Positions 34,025 through 48,800 of a stretch of DNA of 64,000 bases are shown here, piece after piece (the stretch's first letter is position 1; every line of letters begins with the position of its first letter). The position numbers and the translations under genes were made by a program. The notes under the pieces are model-generated. The model saw nothing but the letters and a program-made list of their open reading frames with translations, was not told the origin of the DNA and ran no database searches. This DNA comes from Perilla frutescens (Eukaryota; Streptophyta; Magnoliopsida; Lamiales; Lamiaceae), in NCBI GenBank assembly GCA_026008535.1, contig BRKX01000011.1, positions 21,522,001-21,586,000 on the forward strand, read 5' to 3'.

Positions 34025-34118
34025 TTTTTATTTCCTGATCTTTTGAAGAGTGCTATTCTGCTAGACTCCATAGTTAAGATATGAAGAGATGATGGGTTGG
34101 GGACAATAAGAACTCTCA

Positions 34119-34130
34119 TATATATATAAA
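34119..34130 (-). promoter_or_regulatory. TATA box of the PTK-repeat gene
   Basis: On the minus strand TTTATATATATA, about 95 bp upstream of the ATG at 34024. Confidence 0.5.
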
Positions 34131-34679
34131 GAGAACCCTATCCCTCATCCCACATCCGACAACCTTTAATTAATCCATATAATGCAATTAGCAAGCATGC
34201 ATATTTAATCGGGTGATTAATTCAATTCTAATGTTTTGGTTCAAATATTTATTTTGAAGCTTAGCATGCACAACTTAATTACAATTACAATTAAAGTGAG
34301 AAAAAAGAACCAATAGGGTCACACCGGAAACTGTGATTGAGTGTGAAGAAAGGAAGTGTAAGAATTAATGAGTGTTTAGCATTGAATGTTAAAGGTTTAT
34401 TTCAAATTTATTATTATTTTATTAATATTTTAAACATATAAAGTTAATTTGCAAAAAAAAAAGAGTGTGGTTTTTCGAATTTTTTTTGAAATTACTAATT
34501 ATTACGATTTAGGGAAAATTGATGAAATCTAAATTAGTGTTTTGAAATATAATTTTTTCAATTAGTATGATATGAAAATTTTTTCGTAATGGAATCTAAC
34601 ATTTTTATGAGACATAAGTACATAACACACTGTTCACTATTAAATATTATTAAATTCTTATTCTTTTTTTGGATGGAGG

Positions 34680-34950
34680 GATTAGTTCAAATTATTTGTT
34701 CAAATCTTCGAGGGATATATCACCAAAATTCTCAATCGTTGTTTTGTAAAACAAATTACAATTTTTTGTTCAAAATTTTGTTCAAATATTTTGTTCAAAT
34801 CTTCGAGGGAATTGTTCCAATTTTTTTTCAAATCTTCGAGGGAATAGTTCAAATTTTGTGTTCAAAATTTCGAGGGATATATTTCAAATTTATTGTTCTA
34901 AATTTTCGAGGGATATGATTAGTTCAAATTTTTTGTTCTAAAATCTTTCT
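34680..34950 (+). repeat. Degenerate minisatellite, TTCAAAT-CTTCGAGGGA unit
   Basis: Five to six copies of a T-rich unit ending TTCGAGGGA(A/T), at variable spacing of about 35-100 bp. An open frame across it merely reflects the repeat. Confidence 0.8.
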
Positions 34951-36208
34951 TAGATAATAGTGAAAAAACTGACCAATTAAGCTGCGTTGGGAATTGCAAT
35001 GGACACCTAAAGAAATGATTAAAATTGAGTGGTTGCTTGTAAAAAATTTAAGCCAACTAAAAGGATTTCTCGTAAAACGAAAACAAAAACTATTTATTAA
35101 ATTTTAACATACATTATAATATAACTAGGATAATTAATAGAGTAAGGTTTAGATTTCTTATATCATGAGATTCGAACTATAATGAAATCTTAATGAAACT
35201 ATATATTTACGAAAACATGGACGGTACTAATAAAAAATTTAATTAATTACGAAAACATTGAACAAGTGATGAGTTAATTTAATTTTTAGTGAAATCATAG
35301 ACTATAGGCTAAAATATGGGAATTTCGAATTCAATCTTTACTATAGTGATGATTAGTGAATTCTCACATACACTATATAGTATAGACTTCTTGTTCAAGA
35401 TCAAATGAACAAGTGATGAGTTATTTTCATTTTTAGTGAAATAGACTATAGGATATAATATGGGAAATTCGAATTCAATCTTACTATAGTGATGATTAGT
35501 GAATTCTCACATACACTATAGAGTATAGGCTTCTTGTTCGAGATCAAATGAACAAGTGATGAGTTAATTTAATTTTTAGTGAAATCATAGACTATAGGCT
35601 AAAATATGGGAAATTCGAATTCAATCTTTACTATAGTGATGATTAGTGAATTCTCACATACACTATAGCGTATAGACTTCTTGTTCGAGATCAAATGAAC
35701 AAGTGATGAGTTAATTTAATTTTTAGTGAAATCATAGACTATAGGATAAAATATGGGAAATTCGAATTCAATCTTACTATAGTAATGATTAGTGAATTCA
35801 CACATACACTATAGAGTATAGGCTTCTTGTTCGAGATCAAATTAACAAGTGATAAGTTAATTTAATTTTTAGTGAAATCATAGACTATAGGATAAAATAT
35901 GGGAAATTCGAATTCAATCTTTACTATAGTGATGATTAGTGAATTCTCACATACACTATAGAGTATAGACTTCTTGTTCGAGATCAAATGAACAAGTGAT
36001 GAGTTATTTTAATTTTTAGTGAAATCATAGACTATAGGATAAAATATGGGAAATTCGAATTCAATCTTACTATAGTGATGATTAGTGAATTCACACATAC
36101 ACTATAGAGTATGGGCTTCTTGTTCGAGATCAAATAAACAAGTGATGAGTTAATTTAATTTTTAGTGAAATCATAGACTATAGGCTAAAATATGGGAAAT
36201 TCGAATTC

Positions 36209-39200
36209 AATCTTTATTATAGTGATGATTAGAGAATTCTCACATACACTATAGAGTATAGACTTCTTGTTCGAGATCAAATGAACAAGTGATGAGTTAA
36301 TTTAATTTTTAGTGAAATCATAGACTATAGGCTAAAATATGAGAATTTTGAATTCAATCTTTACTATAGTGATGATTAGTGAATTCTCACATACACTATA
36401 GAGTATAGGCTTCTTGTTCGAGATCAAATGAACAAGTGATGAGTTAATTTAATTTTTAGTGAAATCATAGACTATAGGATAAAATATGGGAAATTCGAAT
36501 TCAATCTTACTATAGTGATGACTAGTGAATTCACACATACACTATAGAGTATAGGCTTCTTGTTCGAGATCAAATGAACAAATGATGAGTTAATTTAATT
36601 TTTAGTGAAATCATAGACTATAGGATATAATATGGGAAATTCAAATTCAATCTTACTATAGTGATGATTAGTGAATTCTCACATACACTATAGAGTATAG
36701 GCTTCTTGTTCGAGATCAAATGAACAAGTGATGAGTTATTTTAATTTTTAGTGCAATCATAGACTATAGGCTAAAATATGGTAAATTCGAATTCAATCTT
36801 ACTATCGTGATGATTAGTGAATTCTCACATACACTATATATAGAGTATAGGCTTCTTGTTCGAGATCAAATGAACAAGTGATGAGTTATTTTAATTTTTA
36901 GTGAAATCATAGACTATAGGATAAAATATGGGAAATTCGAATTCAATCTTTACTATAGTGATGATTAGTGAATTCTCACATACACTATAGAGTATAGGCT
37001 TCTTGTTCGAGATCAAATGAACAAGTGATGAGTTAATTTAATTTTTAGTGAAATCATAGACTATAGGCTAAAATATGGGAAATTCGAATTCAATCTTTAC
37101 TATAATGATGATTAGTGAATTCTCACATACACTATAGAGTATAGACTTCTTGTTCGATATCAAATGAACAAGTGATGAGTTAATTTAATTTTTAGTGAAA
37201 TCATAGACTATAGGCTAAAATATGGGAAATTCGAATTCAATCTTTATTATAGTGATGATTAGTGAATTCTCACATACACTATAGAGTATAGGCTTCTTGT
37301 TCGAGATCAAATGAACAGGTGATGAGTTAATTTAATTTTTAGTGAAATCATAGACTATAGGCTAAAATATGGGAATTTTGAATTCAATCTTTACTATAGT
37401 GATGATTAGTGAATTCTCACATACACTATAGAGTATAGGCTTCTTGTTCGAGATCAAATGAACAAGTGATGTGTTAATTTAATTTTTAGTGAAATCATAG
37501 ACTATAGGATATAATATGAGAAATTCAAATTCAATCTTTACTATAGTGATGATTAGTGAATTCTCACATACACTATAGAGTATAGGCTTCTTGTTCGAGA
37601 TCAAATGAACAAGTGATGAGTTAATTTAATTTTTAGTGAAATCATAGACTATAGGATAAAATATGGGAAATTCGAATTCAATCTTTACTATAGTGATGAT
37701 TAGTGAATTTACACATACACTATAGTGTATGGGCTTCTTGTTCGAGATCAAATGAACAAGTGATGAGTTAATTTAATTTTTAGTGAAATCATAGACTATA
37801 GGCTAAAATATGGGAAATTCGAATTCAATCTTTATTATAGTGATGATTAGTGAATTCTCACATACACTATAGAGTATAGGCTTCTTGTTCGAGATCAAAT
37901 GAACAAGTGATGAGTTAATTTAATTTTTAGTGAAATCATAGACTATAGGCTAAAATATGGGAATTTTGAATTCAATCTTTACTATAGTGATGATTAGTGA
38001 ATTCTCACATACACTATAGAGTATAGGCTTCTTGTTCGAGATCAAATGAACAAGTGATGTGTTAATTTAATTTTTAGTGAAATCATAGACTATAGGATAT
38101 AATATGAGAAATTCAAATTCAATCTTTACTATAGTGATGATTAGTGAATTCTCGTATACACTATAGAGTATAGGCTTCTTGTTCGAGATCAAATGAACAA
38201 GTGATGAGTTAATTTAATTTTTAGTGAAATCATAGACTATAGGATAAAATATGGAAAATTCGAATTCAATCTTTACTATAGTGATGATTAGTGAATTCTC
38301 ACATACACTATAGAGTATAGGCTTCTTGTTCGAGATCAAATGAACAAGTGATGAGTTATTTTAATTTTTAGTGAAATCATAGACAATAGGATAAAATATG
38401 GGAAATTCGAATTCAATCTTACTATAGTGATGATTAGTGAATTCACACATACACTATAGAGTATGGGCTTCTTGTTTGAGATCAAATGAAAAAGTGATGA
38501 GTTAATTTAATTTTTAGTGAAATCATAGACTATAGGCTAAAATATGGGAATTTTGAACTCAATCTTTACTATAGTGATGATTAGTGAATTCACACATACA
38601 CTATAGAGTATGGGCTTCTTGTTCGAGATCAAATGAACAAGTGATGAGTTAATTTAATTTTTAGTGAAATCATAGACTATAGGCTAAAATATGGAAAATT
38701 CGAATTCAATCTTTACTATAGTGATGATTAGTGAATTCTCACATACACTATAGAGTATAGGCTTCTTGTTCGAGATCAAATGAACAAGTGATGAGTTATT
38801 TTAATTTTTAGTGAAATCATAGACTATAGGATAAAATATGGGAAATTCAAATTCAATCTTACTATAGTGATGAGTAGTGAATTCACACATACACTATAGA
38901 GTATGGGCTTCTTGTTCGATATCAAATGAACAATTGATGAGTTAATTTAATTTTTAGTGAGATCATAGACTATAGGCTAAAATATGGGAATTTTGAATTC
39001 AATCTTTACTATAGTGATGATTAGTGAATTTACACATACACTATAGTGTATGGGCTTCTTGTTCGAGATCAAATGAACAAGTGATGAGTTAATTTAATTT
39101 TTAGTGAAATCATAGACTATAGGCTAAAATATGGGAAATTCGAATTCAATCTTTACTATAGTGATGATTAGTGAATTCTCACATACACTATAGAGTATAG

Positions 39201-42200
39201 GCTTCTTGTTCGAGATCAAATGAACAAGTGATGAGTTAATTTAATTTTTAGTGAAATCATAGACTATAGGCTAAAATATGGGAAATTCGAATTCAATCTT
39301 TACTATAGTGATGATTACTGAATTCTCACATACACTATAGAGTATAGGCTTCTTGTTCGAGATCAAATGAACAAGTGATGAGTTATTTTAATTTTTAGTG
39401 AAATCATAGACAATAGGATAAAATATGGGAAATTCGAATTCAATCTTACTATAGTGATGATTAGTGAATTCACACATACACTATAGAGTATGGGCTTCTT
39501 GTTTGAGATCAAATGAACAAGTGATGAGTTAATTTAATTTTTAGTGAAATCATAGACTATAGGCTAAAATATGGGAATTTTGAATTCAATCTTTACTATA
39601 GTGATGATTAGTGAATTCTCACATACACTATAGAGTATAGGCTTCTTGTTCGAGATCAAATGAACAAGTGATGAGTTAATTTAATTTTTAGTGAAATCAT
39701 AGACTATAGGATAAAATATGGGAAATTCGAATTCAATCTTACTATAGTGATGACTAGTGAATTCACACATACACTATAGAGTATAGGCTTCTTGTTCGAG
39801 ATCAAATGAACAAATGATGAGTTAATTTAATTTTTAGTGAAATCATAGACTATAGGATATAATATGGGAAATTCAAATTCAATCTTACTATAGTGATGAT
39901 TAGTGAATTCTCACATACACTATAGAGTATAGGCTTCTTGTTCGAGATCAAATGAACAAGTGATGAGTTATTTTAATTTTTAGTGCAATCATAGACTATA
40001 GGCTAAAATATGGTAAATTCGAATTCAATCTTACTATAGTGATGATTAGTGAATTCTCACATACACTATATATAGAGTATAGGCTTCTTGTTCGAGATCA
40101 AATGAACAAGTGATGAGTTATTTTAATTTTTAGTGAAATCATAGACTATAGGATAAAATATGGGAAATTCGAATTCAATCTTTACTATAGTGATGATTAG
40201 TGAATTCTCACATACACTATAGAGTATAGGCTTCTTGTTCGAGATCAAATGAACAAGTGATGAGTTAATTTAATTTTTAGTGAAATCATAGACTATAGGC
40301 TAAAATATGGGAAATTCGAATTCAATCTTTACTATAATGATGATTAGTGAATTCTCACATACACTATAGAGTATAGACTTCTTGTTCGATATCAAATGAA
40401 CAAGTGATGAGTTAATTTAATTTTTAGTGAAATCATAGACTATAGGCTAAAATATGGGAAATTCGAATTCAATCTTTATTATAGTGATGATTAGTGAATT
40501 CTCACATACACTATAGAGTATAGGCTTCTTGTTCGAGATCAAATGAACAAGTGATGAGTTAATTTAATTTTTAGTGAAATCATAGACTATAGGCTAAAAT
40601 ATGGGAATTTTGAATTCAATCTTTACTATAGTGATGATTAGTGAATTCTCACATACACTATAGAGTATAGGCTTCTTGTTCGAGATCAAATGAACAAGTG
40701 ATGTGTTAATTTAATTTTTAGTGAAATCATAGACTATAGGATATAATATGAGAAATTCAAATTCAATCTTTACTATAGTGATGATTAGTGAATTCTCACA
40801 TACACTATAGAGTATAGGCTTCTTGTTCGAGATCAAATGAACAAGTGATGTGTTAATTTAATTTTTAGTGAAATCATAGACTATAGGATATAATATGAGA
40901 AATTCAAATTCAATCTTTACTATAGTGATGATTAGTGAATTCTCACATACACTATAGAGTATAGGCTTCTTGTTCGAGATCAAATGAACAAGTGATGAGT
41001 TAATTTAATTTTTAGTGAAATCATAGACTATAGGATAAAATATGGGAAATTCGAATTCAATCTTTACTATAGTGATGATTAGTGAATTTACACATACACT
41101 ATAGTGTATGGGCTTCTTGTTCGAGATCAAATGAACAAGTGATGAGTTAATTTAATTTTTAGTGAAATCATAGACTATAGGCTAAAATATGGGAAATTCG
41201 AATTCAATCTTTATTATAGTGATGATTAGTGAATTCTCACATACACTATAGAGTATAGGCTTCTTGTTCGAGATCAAATGAACAAGTGATGAGTTAATTT
41301 AATTTTTAGTGAAATCATAGACTATAGGCTAAAATATGGGAATTTTGAATTCAATCTTTACTATAGTGATGATTAGTGAATTCTCACATACACTATAGAG
41401 TATAGGCTTCTTGTTCGAGATCAAATGAACAAGTGATGTGTTAATTTAATTTTTAGTGAAATCATAGACTATAGGATATAATATGAGAAATTCAAATTCA
41501 ATCTTTACTATAGTGATGATTAGTGAATTCTCGTATACACTATAGAGTATAGGCTTCTTGTTCGAGATCAAATGAACAAGTGATGAGTTAATTTAATTTT
41601 TAGTGAAATCATAGACTATAGGATAAAATATGGAAAATTCGAATTCAATCTTTACTATAGTGATGATTAGTGAATTCTCACATACACTATAGAGTATAGG
41701 CTTCTTGTTCGAGATCAAATGAACAAGTGATGAGTTATTTTAATTTTTAGTGAAATCATAGACAATAGGATAAAATATGGGAAATTCGAATTCAATCTTA
41801 CTATAGTGATGATTAGTGAATTCACACATACACTATAGAGTATGGGCTTCTTGTTTGAGATCAAATGAAAAAGTGATGAGTTAATTTAATTTTTAGTGAA
41901 ATCATAGACTATAGGCTAAAATATGGGAATTTTGAACTCAATCTTTACTATAGTGATGATTAGTGAATTCACACATACACTATAGAGTATGGGCTTCTTG
42001 TTCGAGATCAAATGAACAAGTGATGAGTTAATTTAATTTTTAGTGAAATCATAGACTATAGGCTAAAATATGGAAAATTCGAATTCAATCTTTACTATAG
42101 TGATGATTAGTGAATTCTCACATACACTATAGAGTATAGGCTTCTTGTTCGAGATCAAATGAACAAGTGATGAGTTATTTTAATTTTTAGTGAAATCATA

Positions 42201-45200
42201 GACTATAGGATAAAATATGGGAAATTCAAATTCAATCTTACTATAGTGATGAGTAGTGAATTCACACATACACTATAGAGTATGGGCTTCTTGTTCGATA
42301 TCAAATGAACAATTGATGAGTTAATTTAATTTTTAGTGAGATCATAGACTATAGGCTAAAATATGGGAATTTTGAATTCAATCTTTACTATAGTGATGAT
42401 TAGTGAATTTACACATACACTATAGTGTATGGGCTTCTTGTTCGAGATCAAATGAATAAGTGATGAGTTAATTTAATTTTTAGTGAAATCATAGACTATA
42501 GGCTAAAATATGGGAAATTCGAATTCAATCTTTACTATAGTGATGATTAGTGAATTCTCACATACACTATAGAGTATAGGCTTCTTGTTCGAGATCAAAT
42601 GAACAAGTGATGAGTTAATTTAATTTTTAGTGAAATCATAGACTATAGGCTAAAATATGGGAAATTCGAATTCAATCTTTACTATAGTGATGATTACTGA
42701 ATTCTCACATACACTATAGAGTATAGGCTTCTTGTTCGAGATCAAATGAACAAGTGATGAGTTATTTTAATTTTTAGTGAAATCATAGACAATAGGATAA
42801 AATATGGGAAATTCGAATTCAATCTTACTATAGTGATGATTAGTGAATTCACACATACACTATAGAGTATGGGCTTCTTGTTTGAGATCAAATGAACAAG
42901 TGATGAGTTAATTTAATTTTTAGTGAAATCATAGACTATAGGCTAAAATATGGGAATTTTGAATTCAATCTTTACTATAGTGATGATTAGTGAATTCACA
43001 CATACACTATAGAGTATGGGCTTCTTGTTCGAGATCAAATGAACAAGTGATGAGTTAATTTAATTTTTAGTCAAATCATAGACTATAGGCTAAAATATGG
43101 GAAATTCGAATTCAATCTTTATTATAGTGATGATTAGTGAATTCTCACATACACTATAGAGTATAGGCTTCTTGTTCGAGATCAAATGAACAAGTGATGA
43201 GTTAATTTAATTTTTAGTGAAATCATAGACTATAGGCTAAAATATGGGAATTTTGAATTCAATCTTTAATATAGTGATGATTAGTGAATTCTCACATACA
43301 CTATAGAGTATAGGATTCTTGTTCGAGATCAAATGAACAAGTGATGAGTTAATTTAATTTTTAGTGAAATCATAGACTATAGGATAAAATATGGGAAATT
43401 CGAATTCAATCTTACTATAGTGATGACTAGTGAATTCACACATACACTATAGAGTATAGGCTTCTTGTTCGAGATCAAATGAACAAATGATGAGTTAATT
43501 TAATTTTTAGTGAAATCATAGACTATAGGATATAATATGGGAAATTCAAATTCAATCTTACTATAGTGATGATTAGTGAATTCTCACATACACTATAGAG
43601 TATAGGCTTCTTGTTCGAGATCAAATGAATAAGTGATGAGTTATTTTAATTTTTAGTGCAATCATAGACTATAGGCTAAAATATGGTAAATTCGATTTCA
43701 ATCTTACTATAGTGATGATTAGTGAATTCTCACATACACTATATATAGAGTATAGGCTTCTTGTTCGAGATCAAATGAACAAGTGATGAGTTATTTTAAT
43801 TTTTAGTGAAATCATAGACTATAGGATAAAATATGGGAAATTCGAATTCAATCTTTACTATAGTGATGATTAGTGAATTCTCACATACACTATAGAGTAT
43901 AGGCTTCTTGTTCGAGATCAAATGAACAAGTGATGAGTTAATTTAATTTTTAGTGAAATCATAGACTATAGGCTAAAATATGGGAAATTCGAATTCAATC
44001 TTTACTATAGTGATGATTAGTGAATTCTCACATACACTATAGAGTATAGACTTCTTGTTCGAGATCAAATGAACAAGTGATGAGTTAATTTAATTTTTAG
44101 TGAAATCATAGACTATAGGATAAAATATGGGAAATTCGAATTCAATCTTACTATAGTGATGATTAGTGAATTCACACATACACTATAGAGTATAGGCTTC
44201 TGGTTCGAGATCAAATGAACAAGTGATGAGTTAATTTAATTTTTAGTGAAATCATAGACTATAGGCTAAAATATGGGAATTTCGAATTCAATCTTTACTA
44301 TAGTGATGATTAGTGAATTCTGACATACACTATAGAGTATAGGCTTCTTGTTCGAGATCAAATGAACAAGTGATGTGTTAATTTAATTTTTAGTGAAATC
44401 ATAGACTATAGGATAAAATATGGGAAATTCGAATTCAATCTTACTATAGTGATGATTTGTGAATTCACACATACACTATAGAGTATAGGCTTCTTGTTCG
44501 AGATCAAATGAACAAGTGATGAGTTAATTTAATTTTTAGTGAAATCATAGACTATAGGATTATAATATGAGAAATTCAAATTCAATCTTACTATAGTGAT
44601 GATTAGTGAATTCTCACATACACTATAGAGTATAGGCTTCTTGTTCGAGATCAAATGAACAAGTGATGAGTTAATTTAATTTTTAGTGAAATCATAGACT
44701 ATAGGCTAAAATATGGGAATTTCGAATTCAATCTTTACTATAGTGATGATTAGTGAATTCTCACATACACTATATAGTATAGGCTTCTTGTTCAAGATCA
44801 AATGAACAAGTGATGAGTTATTTTCATTTTTAGTGAAATCATAGATTATAGGATATAATATGGGAAATTCGAATTCAATCTTACTATAGAGATGATTAGT
44901 GAATTCACACATACACTATATTTTTTTTTTAATTTAATTTTTAGTGAAATCATAGACTATAGGATATAATATGGGAAATTCAAATTCAATCTTACTATAG
45001 TGATGATTAGTGAATTCTCACACACACTATAGAGTATAGGCTTCTTGTTCGAGATCAAATGAACAAGTGATGAGTTATTTTAATTTTTAGTGCAATCATA
45101 GACTATAGGCTAAAATATGGTAAATTCGAATTCAATCTTACTATAGTGATGATTAGTGAATTCTCACATACACTATATATAGAGTATAGGCTTCTTGTTC

Positions 45201-45870
45201 GAGATCAAATGAACAAGTGATGAGTTATTTTAATTTTTAGTGAAATCATAGACTATAGGATAAAATATGGGAAATTCGAATTCAATCTTTACTATAGTGA
45301 TGATTAGTGAATTCTCACATACACTATAGAGTATAGGCTTCTTGTTCGAGATCAAATGAACAAGTGATGAGTTAATTTAATTTTTAGTGAAATCATAGAC
45401 TATAGGCTAAAATATGGGAAATTCGAATTCAATCTTTACTATAATGATGATTAGTGAATTCTCACATACACTATAGAGTATAGACTTCTTGTTCGAGATC
45501 AAATGAACAAGTGATGAGTTAATTTAATTTTTAGTGAAATCATAGACTATAGGATAAAATATGGGAAATTCGAATTCAATCTTACTATAGTGATGATTAG
45601 TGAATTCACACATACACTATAGAGTATAGGCTTCTTGTTCGAGATCAAATGAACAAGTGATGAGTTAATTTAATTTTTAGTGAAATCATAGACTATAGGC
45701 TAAAATATGGAAAATTCGAATTCAATCTTTACTATAGTGATGATTAGTGAATTCTCACATACACTATAGAGTATAGGCTTCTTGTTCGAGATCAAATGAA
45801 CAAGTGATGAGTTATTTTAATTTTTAGTGAAATCATAGACTATAGGATAAAATATGGGAAATTCGAATTC
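36209..45870 (+). repeat. 9.66 kb higher-order repeat, copy 1
   Basis: It matches 45871-55532 at a constant offset of 9,662 bp. Landmarks are GATTAGAGAATTC (36228 / 45890), GATGACTAGTG, the ACACTATATATAGAG variants, and the T-tract junction (44921 / 54583). I saw almost no differences in the stretches compared. Each copy is built of ~3.23 kb units of 22 monomers; actAGTG landmarks at 36521, 39753 and 43426 show one unit enlarged by three monomers. Confidence 0.93.
44911..44942 (+). other. Internal T-tract junction (fossil array edge), copy 1
   Basis: A monomer is broken at CACTATA followed by T10 and then re-enters a monomer at AATTTAATTTTTAGTG. The same CACTATA-T11-AAT sequence forms the array's right border at 57289-57309. 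A second copy of this junction is at about 54573-54604. Confidence 0.9.
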
Positions 45871-48800
45871 AATCTTTATTATAGTGATGATTAGAGAATT
45901 CTCACATACACTATAGAGTATAGACTTCTTGTTCGAGATCAAATGAACAAGTGATGAGTTAATTTAATTTTTAGTGAAATCATAGACTATAGGCTAAAAT
46001 ATGAGAATTTTGAATTCAATCTTTACTATAGTGATGATTAGTGAATTCTCACATACACTATAGAGTATAGGCTTCTTGTTCGAGATCAAATGAACAAGTG
46101 ATGAGTTAATTTAATTTTTAGTGAAATCATAGACTATAGGATAAAATATGGGAAATTCGAATTCAATCTTACTATAGTGATGACTAGTGAATTCACACAT
46201 ACACTATAGAGTATAGGCTTCTTGTTCGAGATCAAATGAACAAATGATGAGTTAATTTAATTTTTAGTGAAATCATAGACTATAGGATATAATATGGGAA
46301 ATTCAAATTCAATCTTACTATAGTGATGATTAGTGAATTCTCACATACACTATAGAGTATAGGCTTCTTGTTCGAGATCAAATGAACAAGTGATGAGTTA
46401 TTTTAATTTTTAGTGCAATCATAGACTATAGGCTAAAATATGGTAAATTCGAATTCAATCTTACTATCGTGATGATTAGTGAATTCTCACATACACTATA
46501 TATAGAGTATAGGCTTCTTGTTCGAGATCAAATGAACAAGTGATGAGTTATTTTAATTTTTAGTGAAATCATAGACTATAGGATAAAATATGGGAAATTC
46601 GAATTCAATCTTTACTATAGTGATGATTAGTGAATTCTCACATACACTATAGAGTATAGGCTTCTTGTTCGAGATCAAATGAACAAGTGATGAGTTAATT
46701 TAATTTTTAGTGAAATCATAGACTATAGGCTAAAATATGGGAAATTCGAATTCAATCTTTACTATAATGATGATTAGTGAATTCTCACATACACTATAGA
46801 GTATAGACTTCTTGTTCGATATCAAATGAACAAGTGATGAGTTAATTTAATTTTTAGTGAAATCATAGACTATAGGCTAAAATATGGGAAATTCGAATTC
46901 AATCTTTATTATAGTGATGATTAGTGAATTCTCACATACACTATAGAGTATAGGCTTCTTGTTCGAGATCAAATGAACAGGTGATGAGTTAATTTAATTT
47001 TTAGTGAAATCATAGACTATAGGCTAAAATATGGGAATTTTGAATTCAATCTTTACTATAGTGATGATTAGTGAATTCTCACATACACTATAGAGTATAG
47101 GCTTCTTGTTCGAGATCAAATGAACAAGTGATGTGTTAATTTAATTTTTAGTGAAATCATAGACTATAGGATATAATATGAGAAATTCAAATTCAATCTT
47201 TACTATAGTGATGATTAGTGAATTCTCACATACACTATAGAGTATAGGCTTCTTGTTCGAGATCAAATGAACAAGTGATGAGTTAATTTAATTTTTAGTG
47301 AAATCATAGACTATAGGATAAAATATGGGAAATTCGAATTCAATCTTTACTATAGTGATGATTAGTGAATTTACACATACACTATAGTGTATGGGCTTCT
47401 TGTTCGAGATCAAATGAACAAGTGATGAGTTAATTTAATTTTTAGTGAAATCATAGACTATAGGCTAAAATATGGGAAATTCGAATTCAATCTTTATTAT
47501 AGTGATGATTAGTGAATTCTCACATACACTATAGAGTATAGGCTTCTTGTTCGAGATCAAATGAACAAGTGATGAGTTAATTTAATTTTTAGTGAAATCA
47601 TAGACTATAGGCTAAAATATGGGAATTTTGAATTCAATCTTTACTATAGTGATGATTAGTGAATTCTCACATACACTATAGAGTATAGGCTTCTTGTTCG
47701 AGATCAAATGAACAAGTGATGTGTTAATTTAATTTTTAGTGAAATCATAGACTATAGGATATAATATGAGAAATTCAAATTCAATCTTTACTATAGTGAT
47801 GATTAGTGAATTCTCGTATACACTATAGAGTATAGGCTTCTTGTTCGAGATCAAATGAACAAGTGATGAGTTAATTTAATTTTTAGTGAAATCATAGACT
47901 ATAGGATAAAATATGGAAAATTCGAATTCAATCTTTACTATAGTGATGATTAGTGAATTCTCACATACACTATAGAGTATAGGCTTCTTGTTCGAGATCA
48001 AATGAACAAGTGATGAGTTATTTTAATTTTTAGTGAAATCATAGACAATAGGATAAAATATGGGAAATTCGAATTCAATCTTACTATAGTGATGATTAGT
48101 GAATTCACACATACACTATAGAGTATGGGCTTCTTGTTTGAGATCAAATGAAAAAGTGATGAGTTAATTTAATTTTTAGTGAAATCATAGACTATAGGCT
48201 AAAATATGGGAATTTTGAACTCAATCTTTACTATAGTGATGATTAGTGAATTCACACATACACTATAGAGTATGGGCTTCTTGTTCGAGATCAAATGAAC
48301 AAGTGATGAGTTAATTTAATTTTTAGTGAAATCATAGACTATAGGCTAAAATATGGAAAATTCGAATTCAATCTTTACTATAGTGATGATTAGTGAATTC
48401 TCACATACACTATAGAGTATAGGCTTCTTGTTCGAGATCAAATGAACAAGTGATGAGTTATTTTAATTTTTAGTGAAATCATAGACTATAGGATAAAATA
48501 TGGGAAATTCAAATTCAATCTTACTATAGTGATGAGTAGTGAATTCACACATACACTATAGAGTATGGGCTTCTTGTTCGATATCAAATGAACAATTGAT
48601 GAGTTAATTTAATTTTTAGTGAGATCATAGACTATAGGCTAAAATATGGGAATTTTGAATTCAATCTTTACTATAGTGATGATTAGTGAATTTACACATA
48701 CACTATAGTGTATGGGCTTCTTGTTCGAGATCAAATGAACAAGTGATGAGTTAATTTAATTTTTAGTGAAATCATAGACTATAGGCTAAAATATGGGAAA

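Noticed and set aside
34589..34918. 109 aa + strand frame with repeated IFEGIV-like units
   Set aside because: The protein repeat is the translation of the TTCGAGGGA minisatellite. There is no start context or domain.
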